Source: CAHJXF01 sp038240015 (GTDB lineage: Bacteria > Pseudomonadota > Gammaproteobacteria > Burkholderiales > Burkholderiaceae_D). Taken from it: a stretch of DNA of 19,816 bases. Made by a program: the position numbers and the translations under genes. Positions 8,501-13,934 of the stretch are shown here, in pieces. The stretch is taken from positions 1 through 19,816 of the forward strand of contig JBBSEF010000055.1 in assembly GCA_038240015.1 (NCBI GenBank). The letters run 5' to 3'. Position 1 is the first letter of the stretch; every line of letters starts with the position of its first letter. Under the pieces are notes generated by a model. The model saw only the letters and a program-made list of their open reading frames with translations. It did not search any database and had not been told where the DNA came from.

Positions 8501-11124
8501 GAGAAAAAAACCGGAACGAACGCCGGGATCGCGACGGCCGCGAGCACCAGCAAGCCGGCGGTCACGCGTGCGGGCGCAGGCATCAGCCCGCACAGACCGA
8601 GAGCGAGCAACGACAGCGGCGCGAGCAGCGAACGCCTCAGGTTGTCGAACATCTTGAAGCGACCGAGCACCGGGACCGCTTCGCCTTGCGTTCGATGTCC
8701 GAACAACCACGGCAGCAGTTGCCAGTCACCGCGCGTCCAGCGATGCTGGCGCTTCGCGGCCACGTCGAAGCGAGACGGAAAGTCTTCGACGACCTCGATG
8801 TCCGACGCGAGGCCGGCGCGCGCGAAGACGCCTTCGAAGAGATCGTGACTCAGAAGCGCGTTCTCCGGCACCCGGCCCGCGAGCGCGGCCTCGAAGGCAT
8901 CGACGTCGTAGATGCCCTTGCCGGTGTACGAGCCTTCACCGAACAGATCCTGATAGACGTCCGAGACCGCCGCTGCATAGGGGTCGATGCCGCTCGGACC
9001 GGAGAAGAGCCTTTGGTAGAACGAGCCTTCGCGCCCGACCGGCAAAGAAGGCGTGACGCGGGGCTGAAGAATCGCGTAGCCGTCGATGACGCGCTGCTCG
9101 GTGTAGTCGAAGCGCGGCCGATTCAACGGGTGGGCCATCTTGCCGATCAGGCGCAGCGCTGCGTCTCGCGGCAACTTCGTGTCCGCATCGAGCGTGATGA
9201 CGTATCGCACGTCGCCAGCCACGCGCGGCGCGCGTCCGCCGATCGACATGAAGGTCGTATCGGTCGCACCGCGCAGCAGTCGATTGAGCTCATGCAGCTT
9301 GCCGCGCTTGCGCTCCCACCCCATCCACTTGTTCTCGCTCGCATTGAAGAGGCGACGTCGATGCAGCAAGACAAAACGCGGGCCGGCCGGACCGGGACCG
9401 TAACGCTGATTCAATCGTTCGATCGCCTGCTCGGCCACGGCGATCAGATGCGCATCGCTCTCGACCGACTCGCGGTCGGCATCGGCTCCGTCGGACAACA
9501 GCGCGAAGGAAAGATCTCCACTGGCGCCGGACAAGTGGTGGACTTCCAGGCTGTCGATCTGCTCGATCAGCTCGGCCTCGCTCGTCAGCAGCGTCGGCAC
9601 GGCGACGAGCGTTCTCAGCGATGTCGGAACACCGGCCGTCAGTTCCAGGCCCGGCAGCAGCGTCGCCCCGAGGCTGCCGGTGATCACGCGGTTCAGGAGC
9701 GCGGTCGCGATTTCGGTTGCGGGGAGAAATCCGATCACGGCGAACGCAACGAGCCAGCCGATGTCGAGCCCGCGATTCGAGAGCGTCCACAACGCACCGC
9801 CCATCAGCAATGCAGCGAGCAGCACGATCGCTCCGACGTAGCCGGCGATGCCCAGGCGCGTGTTCAAGCGATGGATGCGCAGGCCGAGCGGCGGCCGAAA
9901 AGCGATGACCTTCTCGAACGCGCGGCGACCTCCCGCAATCAGGTGGTAGCCGGGATCGCCGGCGCGTTCGACCTCGTCGGCGTCCAGGCTCGCGGCCGCC
10001 GCGTGCGACGCTTTCAGCGCAAGGTCGGCGACCTCGAGTTCCGAAACGGGGGAGCCGCGCGATGAGCCGCGCGACAGTTGTTCGATCGCGCTGCGATAGA
10101 GATTGCGAGTCGGGAAGTCCATCGCCGCGAACGCGCTCGCTTCGCGCAATCGCGCATCGACCAGGCTCACGTCCTCGAACAGCTTCGACCAATCCATATC
10201 GGAAATCAGCCGCATGCTGGTGATGACATTGCGCACCGACACGTTGGATGCGCCTTGCCTCTGTTGCGCGTGCTGCACGACTTCGTCGATCGACGTGCCT
10301 TGATGCGCGAGGCGATCTTCCAGCCATCCCAGGCCCGGTGTCGTGAGCGGATCGCGGTCTCTCAATCGCTTCGCGAGTTGCGCGGCGAACAGTTCGGGAA
10401 GAGGTCCGGATGTGCGCGCGGCGATGTCCGCATCGAGCGCCGATCGGTCGGCGCCCGATACGAACAGTCGATTGGCGAGCGCCTCGGCATCGGCACGCAC
10501 GCTGCGTCCAGCCGTGATCTGGTCGGTCAGCCGACGCAGGTTCTCGATCAGCACGATGCGCAGCGTAATCGCAACCGCCCACAATTCGCCGATCGTCAGA
10601 GGCTGCACCCGCTGATAGGCCGCGATGAAGCGACGCAGGATGTCGGGATCGACGTGGCTGTCGGTGTGGGCGACGAAGGCCCACGCGAGACCGATGACCC
10701 TCGGGTACCCCGCGAACGGACCTTCGGCGAGCTTCGGCAGTTGACGGTAATACTCGGGCGGCAGATCGTCGCGAATCTCGCGGATCTGCTCCTCGACGAC
10801 GTGATAATTGTCGAGCAGCCATTCCGCAGCGGGAACCACGACGCGGCCGCTCTCGAGTTCCATCGCGCTCGCCCGGTAGGCGGCGAGCAACACCTGGGCG
10901 TTGTCGTCGAGCCGTTTGTGCAAAGATAAAACGGCTTGCGGCCTGCTCGTGACCGGCTGTGCCGCAGCGAGGCTTTCGGCATGCTGCTCGAGCCGTTCGA
11001 TGCCGAAGAGTTCCTCGCGGATCGGAGCGGCATCGCCCCACGGCGATGAGGCAGAGCGACGTCCGAATGCATGGCGAAGCATGAAGTGCATGCCGGACAT
11101 GCTCGCATATCGGCCAGCGATCAC
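2521..11124 (-). CDS. ndvB: Cyclic beta-1,2-glucan synthase (NdvB/ChvB type, GT84 + GH94)
   Basis: This 2,867-residue inner-membrane enzyme makes cyclic beta-1,2-glucans from UDP-glucose, the periplasmic osmoregulated glucans best known from rhizobia, Agrobacterium and Brucella (about 2,830 residues there). In order: a soluble N-terminal region (to about 420) with PPEYYRQLPKL; membrane segments at about 424-446 and 456-475; the glycosyltransferase domain with ITLDADTKLP (Asp646, Asp648), GEGSYTGKGIYDVD and QHRW (793-796); more membrane segments to about residue 1004; a glycoamylase-like domain at about 1350-1550 (WGVSESAYN, FMAHHQGM), linked in this family to ring closure; two GH94 beta-sandwich modules near 1590 and 2100; and a GH94 helical domain with GDWNDGM at 2547-2553, the phosphorylase part thought to control chain length. 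The GTG start at 11124 is uncertain: ATGs at 11100, 11091 and 11082 are also possible and none has a clear Shine-Dalgarno. No ndvA exporter gene is in the window. Confidence 0.95.
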   Translation of the reverse strand: MIAGRYASMSGMHFMLRHAFGRRSASSPWGDAAPIREELFGIERLEQHAESLAAAQPVTSRPQAVLSLHKRLDDNAQVLLAAYRASAMELESGRVVVPAAEWLLDNYHVVEEQIREIRDDLPPEYYRQLPKLAEGPFAGYPRVIGLAWAFVAHTDSHVDPDILRRFIAAYQRVQPLTIGELWAVAITLRIVLIENLRRLTDQITAGRSVRADAEALANRLFVSGADRSALDADIAARTSGPLPELFAAQLAKRLRDRDPLTTPGLGWLEDRLAHQGTSIDEVVQHAQQRQGASNVSVRNVITSMRLISDMDWSKLFEDVSLVDARLREASAFAAMDFPTRNLYRSAIEQLSRGSSRGSPVSELEVADLALKASHAAAASLDADEVERAGDPGYHLIAGGRRAFEKVIAFRPPLGLRIHRLNTRLGIAGYVGAIVLLAALLMGGALWTLSNRGLDIGWLVAFAVIGFLPATEIATALLNRVITGSLGATLLPGLELTAGVPTSLRTLVAVPTLLTSEAELIEQIDSLEVHHLSGASGDLSFALLSDGADADRESVESDAHLIAVAEQAIERLNQRYGPGPAGPRFVLLHRRRLFNASENKWMGWERKRGKLHELNRLLRGATDTTFMSIGGRAPRVAGDVRYVITLDADTKLPRDAALRLIGKMAHPLNRPRFDYTEQRVIDGYAILQPRVTPSLPVGREGSFYQRLFSGPSGIDPYAAAVSDVYQDLFGEGSYTGKGIYDVDAFEAALAGRVPENALLSHDLFEGVFARAGLASDIEVVEDFPSRFDVAAKRQHRWTRGDWQLLPWLFGHRTQGEAVPVLGRFKMFDNLRRSLLAPLSLLALGLCGLMPAPARVTAGLLVLAAVAIPAFVPVFFSLLPGHIRARAGITIRNHIGTLIVDLRLAVMQTLFSIVLLADRAWRMGDAITRTLVRVLITHRRLLEWTTAAQVKRSAPGGVRGFYREMQGGMSLALATAVIALAHAPSSWPLVLPFAMLWLIAPALAQWASRSPRIAYGRPVSEADAREFRLTARRTWRFFETFVTPADNMLPPDNFQEQPRPVVAHRTSPTNLGLYLLSAVAARDFGWAGTIETIERLEATFASMNKLARFKGHFVNWYATEDLHALAPVYVSSVDSGNLAGHLIALANACGEWIVAPVLTDVREGLMDALRLAREAIDALPDAQSEHARQLIFILDDIGVQLYVSQAARTRSAAMKRLVARAERWAGQFGPAGGNDRLADLMFWIEAIKKRLAEHERDGLWFAHEPVPHKARLKALADAAREMALAMDFAFLIDPERKLMSIGYSLTDNRLDASCYDLLASEARLASLFAIAKGDVSTRHWFRLGRGATPLGDWAGAGMSGGSALISWSGSMFEYLMPSLVMRAPAGSLLSETSRLVVARQQAYGRSLGIPWGVSESAYNARDIEFTYQYSNFGVPGLGLKRGLSDNVVIAPYATGLATMVDPQAAQKNFMRLADIGALGRYGFYEALDYTRSRLPDDESVAIVKSFMAHHQGMTIVAIANTLHDGQMRERFHREPMIRASELLLSERMPRDVPIAPPRAEEVKASTVEAGIVTAMVRRVAASTGGAPITHLLSNGRYAVMLTAAGAGYSRWRDLAVTRWREDATRDDWGSFIFLRDTQNGKVWSAGVQPVQSEADYEQVVFGEDHAEFIRRDGALTTVMEVLVSGEDDGEVRRVSLINRGRRACEIELTSYAEVVLAPTAADQAHPAFSKMFVETENVVEYGALIATRRPRSSEEAQLWAAHFAVVEGEVTTDIQYESDRARFIGRGRTVGTAAVIAEGRPLSNTTGTVLDAIFSLRHRVVVAPGKVARVAFWTLVAPSRAALLDLIDKHRDRSAFDRAKTLAWTQAQVQLRHLDIDAEEAADFQWMAAPILYADPRFRAPSDAILRGAGSQSGLWPHAISGDLPIVLLRIDDVEDIAQVRQLLRAHEYWRMKRLAVDLVIVNERASSYVQDLQIAIETAVRSSQSRPRYGEELAQGSVHTLRADLISAEGRALLRSVARVALIARRGSIAEQLALVPRASVGSTPFAHPRPSMIAMPTRQSAPLTARELEFFNGLGGFDQRGREYVTILDAGRTTPAPWINVIANPAFGFQVSVDGSGFTWAENSKENQLTPWSNDPVTDPVGEAFYVRDEISGDLWTATAQPIRDAGTYVARHGFGYSRFEHEAHGIALDLLQYVALADPIKISRLRLHNLSRVTRRLSVTAYAEWVLGTSRGASGPFITTEIDWPTGAMLARNPWSNVFASRVAFADLAGRQTAWTANRTEFLGRNGAPSAPAAMIGPTPLSGATGAGMDPCAALQCEFELGAGESIEVVALIGQCGSADEVRALIARYRESDLDVVLEEVKEHWRSVLETVQVKTPDRAMDIMLNGWLLYQTLACRIWARSAFYQASGAYGFRDQLQDGMALSFSAPDETRRHLLRAAARQFVEGDVQHWWLPPSGQGVRTRISDDRVWLSFATATYIASSGDAAILDELVPFLEGPALKPGEHDAFFQPMIADQSASLFEHCARGLDQCLALTGEHGLPLIGAGDWNDGMNRVGEGGKGESVWLGWLLVRTIEWFAPLTRARDGDRVERWCAHAITVREALEREAWDGEWYRRATFDDGSWLGSNVGDECRIDSIAQSWAVLSGAADPARATLAMTSLETHLIRRDEGLALLFSPPFDKTPHDPGYIKGYPPGVRENGGQYTHAAMWTVLAFAKQGAGDKAAGLFALLNPINHARTLEEVGRYKVEPYVVAADVYSVAPHVGRGGWTWYTGSAAWMVRAGVEGILGIRREGAFIVVDPCIPSAWPGYEATLKVGDTRYDIRVDNPSQRGRVVSHAVLDGSPIPSTEGRIRVALDGGTHQLLISI

Positions 11125-11151
11125 TCGTCAGCAAGCATCCGATATCGCCCT

Positions 11152-11157
11152 TAGAAT
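11152..11157 (+). promoter_or_regulatory. Putative -10 element of cysE, implying a leaderless mRNA
   Basis: TAGAAT matches the sigma-70 -10 consensus at five of six positions. Its last base lies six bases before the cysE ATG, so the usual start distance places transcription initiation on the A of the ATG at 11164. No good -35 is seen 17 bases upstream, and no Shine-Dalgarno precedes the ATG, which fits leaderless translation. This is inferred from spacing only. Confidence 0.4.
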
Positions 11158-11163
11158 GCCGCG

Positions 11164-11913
11164 ATGTTCACGCGCATCTCCGAAGACATCGCAACCATTC
11201 GCGAACGCGACCCAGCCGCTCGCAGCAAGTGGGAGATCCTCACGTGCTATCCGGGGCTGCACGCCCTCTTCATCCATCGCATCGCGCATGCGTGCTGGAA
11301 CGCCGGCTTGCTCTGGCTGGGCCGATGGCTTTCGCATTGGGGCCGGTTCCTCACCGGTATCGAAATTCATCCGGGCGCGAAGATCGGTCATCGCGTGTTC
11401 ATCGATCACGGACTGGGCGTGGTGATCGGCGAGACGGCGGAGGTCGGCGACGACTGCACGATCTATCAGGGCGTGACCCTGGGCGGCACCGCATTGAACG
11501 GCGGCAAACGTCATCCGACCTTGGGACGCGGGGTCGTCGTCGGCGCAGGCGCGAAAGTGCTCGGCCCCTTCGTCGTCGGCGAGAACGCGCGCGTCGGATC
11601 GAATGCGGTGGTGGTGCGCGAAGTGCCGCCCGGCGCAACCGCGATCGGGATACCGGCGCGCATCATCACCGAAGACGCGGCCATGCGACGCGAGCAGAAC
11701 GCCGCGCGCATGGGTTTCTCGGCGTATGCGGTCACGCGCGATGCCGACGATCCGCTGGCTATCGCGCTGCACGGTCTGATCGATCATGCGGCCGAGTTGT
11801 CGCAGAAGGTCGAAGCGATGGCTGCGGCGCTCGACAAGTTGGGCGCGTGTCCCGATGTGTGCCGCAACGCAGATCACTTCGATGCGAAGCGCTTGAACGA
11901 GATGGTCGATTGA
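11164..11913 (+). CDS. cysE: Serine O-acetyltransferase (CysE/EpsC type)
   Basis: This cytoplasmic enzyme transfers acetyl from acetyl-CoA to L-serine, the first committed step of cysteine synthesis. The 249-residue protein has a short helical N-terminal part (residues 1-60) and then a left-handed beta-helix of hexapeptide repeats. GIEIHPGAKIG (65-75) carries the acidic partner Glu67, DHGLGVVIGETAEVGD begins with the catalytic His82, and YQGVTLGGTALNGGKRHPT is the CoA and serine binding loop. The short N-terminal part fits the EpsC-like subgroup rather than the longer enterobacterial CysE. The C-terminal tail of about 80 residues after GIPARII is longer than in the minimal enzymes. The ATG at 11164 matches the family amino terminus (MFTRISEDI). 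The gene diverges from ndvB and ends four bases before the convergent lpxH gene. In other Burkholderiales it sits beside trmJ. Confidence 0.95.
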   Translation: MFTRISEDIATIRERDPAARSKWEILTCYPGLHALFIHRIAHACWNAGLLWLGRWLSHWGRFLTGIEIHPGAKIGHRVFIDHGLGVVIGETAEVGDDCTIYQGVTLGGTALNGGKRHPTLGRGVVVGAGAKVLGPFVVGENARVGSNAVVVREVPPGATAIGIPARIITEDAAMRREQNAARMGFSAYAVTRDADDPLAIALHGLIDHAAELSQKVEAMAAALDKLGACPDVCRNADHFDAKRLNEMVD

Positions 11914-11917
11914 AGAC

Positions 11918-12724
11918 TCAGAGACTCCGATCGAAGCGCGCTTCGACCGTGACGAGTTTGCCGTCCCGAAGCACAAGTCCGCCGCCGCGCGGTGGCGTTG
12001 TATCCGCATCCCAATCGGTCAACACCCACCGCTCGCGAGACGCATTGTCGATCGCGTGCAGATGATGCGCGGGCCGGTGCGTGTGACCGTGGATGAGGAC
12101 CGCATCGGCATGCGCTGCGAGTAGCGCACATACCGCGCTGTCGTTCACGTCCATGATTTGCGCGGCCTTGTTGCGCTTGGCTGTTTCGCTCTGGAGGCGC
12201 ACACCCGCGATCACCGCACGTCGTTCGGCCCACGGCTTCGCCAGAAAGCCGCGCTGCCACGCAGGTTCGCGGACCATCGTACGAAACTTCTGATAGTCCA
12301 CGTCATCGACGCAGAGCGCATCTCCGTGTGACAACACGAGGTTGACGCCTCCGATGCACACGTCATGCGGGTCGGCGAGCAGCGTAAGTCCGGCAACTCG
12401 CGCGAATACATCACCGATCAGGAAGTCACGATTGCCCGCCATAAAAGCGAGCGCGATGCCACCGTCGGACAACGCGCGCAACGCGGTGACGATGCGATGG
12501 GCTAGCGGGTCGTCGCTTGCGCCGTCGATCGCGTCGTCGCCGGCCCAATACTCGAAGAGGTCGCCGAGGATGTAGAGACGATCGGTGCGACCCGCGATCT
12601 CTTCTTCGATGAAGCGCAAAAAAGCTTCGGTCGTTGCAGGGTGCTCTGCCGACAGATGCACATCGGAGACGAACACCGCATCCGAGCGTGGCAAATTCGG
12701 CGGCGGCTCCCGCAACGACTCCAT
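11918..12724 (-). CDS. lpxH: UDP-2,3-diacylglucosamine diphosphatase LpxH
   Basis: LpxH cleaves UDP-2,3-diacylglucosamine to lipid X and UMP, the fourth step of lipid A synthesis, at the cytoplasmic face of the inner membrane. The metallophosphoesterase motifs are all present: SDVHL (Asp21, His23), GDLFEYW (Asp55), AGNRDF (97-101), SHGD (His133) and GHTHRP (His214, His216). NRDF and the FEYW segment are typical of LpxH rather than of other calcineurin-like enzymes. I place the start at the ATG at 12724, giving 268 residues; a TTG directly before it (12727) would add one residue. The upstream GAGCGAG is only a weak ribosome binding site. It is the last gene of the leftward operon TPR-ppiA-ppiB-lpxH, 40 bases after ppiB, an order I know from other Burkholderiales. 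Its end converges on cysE. Confidence 0.95.
   Translation of the reverse strand: MESLREPPPNLPRSDAVFVSDVHLSAEHPATTEAFLRFIEEEIAGRTDRLYILGDLFEYWAGDDAIDGASDDPLAHRIVTALRALSDGGIALAFMAGNRDFLIGDVFARVAGLTLLADPHDVCIGGVNLVLSHGDALCVDDVDYQKFRTMVREPAWQRGFLAKPWAERRAVIAGVRLQSETAKRNKAAQIMDVNDSAVCALLAAHADAVLIHGHTHRPAHHLHAIDNASRERWVLTDWDADTTPPRGGGLVLRDGKLVTVEARFDRSL
11931..11946. repeat. Perfect 16-base palindrome at the cysE/lpxH convergence
   Basis: TCGAAGCGCGCTTCGA is a perfect inverted repeat inside the last codons of lpxH, 18 bases beyond the cysE stop. Transcripts of either strand could fold here. There is no T-run on either side, so it is not a standard Rho-independent terminator, and it may simply reflect the coding of Glu-Ala-Arg-Phe. 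Confidence 0.45.
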
Positions 12725-12764
12725 CAAGCGCGCTCGCTCAAACTCACATCCTCAGACACGCATC

Positions 12765-13256
12765 TCAAACCACCTCGGCGCGCTCGATCACGACGTCGTC
12801 GAGCGGCACATCCTGATGACCGCCTGCGCGCCCGGTCTTCACCCCTTTGATCTTGTCGACGACATCGGCGCCGTCGGTGACCTTGCCGAACACGCAGTAG
12901 CCCCAGCCGCTGGACGTGGGCGCGGTGTGATTGAGGAACTCGTTGTTGCCCACGTTGATGAAGAATTGCGCGGTGGCCGAATGCGGATCGCCGGTGCGGG
13001 CCATCGCAACGGTGTACTCGTCGTTCTTCAATCCGTTGTTGGCTTCGTTTTCGATCGGCGTCCCGGTTCCCTTTTGCTGCATGCCCGGCGCGAAGCCGCC
13101 CCCCTGAACCATAAAGCCGTTGATGACGCGATGAAACACGGTGCCGTCGTAGTGGCCCTTCCTGACGTACTCCAGAAAATTGGCCGCGCTCTTCGGCGCT
13201 TTGGCTTCGTCGAGAGCGATCGTGATGACGCCGTGATTGGTATGCAATTTGACCAT
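12765..13256 (-). CDS. ppiB: Cytoplasmic peptidyl-prolyl cis-trans isomerase B (cyclophilin)
   Basis: This 163-residue cyclophilin catalyses cis-trans isomerisation of X-Pro bonds during protein folding. FHRVINGFMVQGGG carries the active-site arginine, phenylalanine and glutamine, and AQFFINV and GWGYCVFGKV complete the proline pocket. The protein has no signal peptide and starts MVKLHTNHG, so it is the cytoplasmic member of the tandem pair here. Its length is normal for bacterial PpiB. The ATG at 13256 follows GAGGAAG at a good distance, and that ribosome binding site overlaps the stop codon of the upstream ppiA gene, so the two are probably translationally coupled. The gene is third in the leftward operon and is followed by lpxH. 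Confidence 0.95.
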   Translation of the reverse strand: MVKLHTNHGVITIALDEAKAPKSAANFLEYVRKGHYDGTVFHRVINGFMVQGGGFAPGMQQKGTGTPIENEANNGLKNDEYTVAMARTGDPHSATAQFFINVGNNEFLNHTAPTSSGWGYCVFGKVTDGADVVDKIKGVKTGRAGGHQDVPLDDVVIERAEVV

Positions 13257-13260
13257 GAAG

Positions 13261-13267
13261 CTTCCTC
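13261..13267 (-). promoter_or_regulatory. Ribosome binding site of ppiB, overlapping the ppiA stop
   Basis: On the minus strand GAGGAAG lies four bases before the ppiB ATG at 13256, and two of its bases belong to the TGA stop of ppiA (13268-13266). Ribosomes ending on ppiA would sit directly on this site, which suggests coupled translation. Confidence 0.7.
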
Positions 13268-13934
13268 AAGTTGTGGGCAGCAGCACTGCCTTGGTGATGA
13301 TGACGTTCTCGATCGGAACATTTTGATACTCACCGACCGTATTGATGGGTACGTGCCGGATGCGCTCGACGACTTCCATGCCTTCGACGACGCGGCCGAA
13401 GACCGCATAACCGAACACGCGATCGGCCTGGTCGGGCATGACGCGGATTTCCTTGTCGCCGCGCGTCACCGTCACGCCATCGGGCGGGACATCGACATGA
13501 TCGAGCCGCGGGTTGTCGACGACGTTGATGAAAAACTGCGCAGTCGCCGAATCGATCGCGGCCTCGCGCGCCATCGCGATCGTGCCCAGCCGATTCGACA
13601 AACCGTTGTTCGCTTCGTTGACGATAGCTGGCCGCGCGGGTTTCTCGTTCATCCGCGCATCGAGTCCGCCGCCCTGGATCACGAAGCCTTCTACGACGCG
13701 ATGAAACAGCGTGCCGTCGTAGTGACCATCGGCAACGTAGCGCAGAAAATTCCTGGTGCTGATCGGGGCGTGCGCGTCATCGAGCTCGATGACGATGCGG
13801 CCCATCGAAGTCTCGAGCGCGACGCGAGGATCGGCAGCCCATGCATCGACGGCGACCGTGGACGTCATCAACACGGCGACCGCGATGCGCGCGCCGAAGC
13901 GGGCGCACGTTTGCATCGGAGCTGGTCGCGTCAC
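13266..13934 (-). CDS. ppiA: Periplasmic peptidyl-prolyl cis-trans isomerase A (cyclophilin) with extended loop
   Basis: This 222-residue cyclophilin is exported: residues 11-34 have a basic then hydrophobic run ending AWAAD, a typical signal peptidase I site, so the mature enzyme helps folding in the periplasm. FHRVVEGFVIQGGG and AQFFINV show the active site. Compared with its neighbour PpiB, a loop between LDHV and FGYAVFGRV (about residues 147-173, with TRGDKEIRVMPDQADRV) is longer by roughly 18 residues. The GTG start at 13934 overlaps the stop of the upstream TPR gene (GTGA) and has AGAGGA seven bases ahead; an ATG at 13916 is the alternative and would leave a shorter but still functional signal peptide. 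It is the second gene of the leftward operon. Confidence 0.93.
   Translation of the reverse strand: MTRPAPMQTCARFGARIAVAVLMTSTVAVDAWAADPRVALETSMGRIVIELDDAHAPISTRNFLRYVADGHYDGTLFHRVVEGFVIQGGGLDARMNEKPARPAIVNEANNGLSNRLGTIAMAREAAIDSATAQFFINVVDNPRLDHVDVPPDGVTVTRGDKEIRVMPDQADRVFGYAVFGRVVEGMEVVERIRHVPINTVGEYQNVPIENVIITKAVLLPTT

Noticed and set aside
8503..8511. A T-TTT-TTC slippery heptamer in frame in ndvB (residues Val872-Phe874), a possible -1 frameshift site.
   Set aside because: It simply encodes Val-Phe-Phe in a membrane segment; I see no stimulatory structure nor a meaningful product in the shifted frame.
6361..10065. A 1,234-codon open frame on the + strand opposite ndvB.
   Set aside because: It is antisense to a strongly recognisable gene, rich in Arg, Ala, Gln and His with no domain pattern, as expected when a GC-rich gene with biased codons is read on the other strand.
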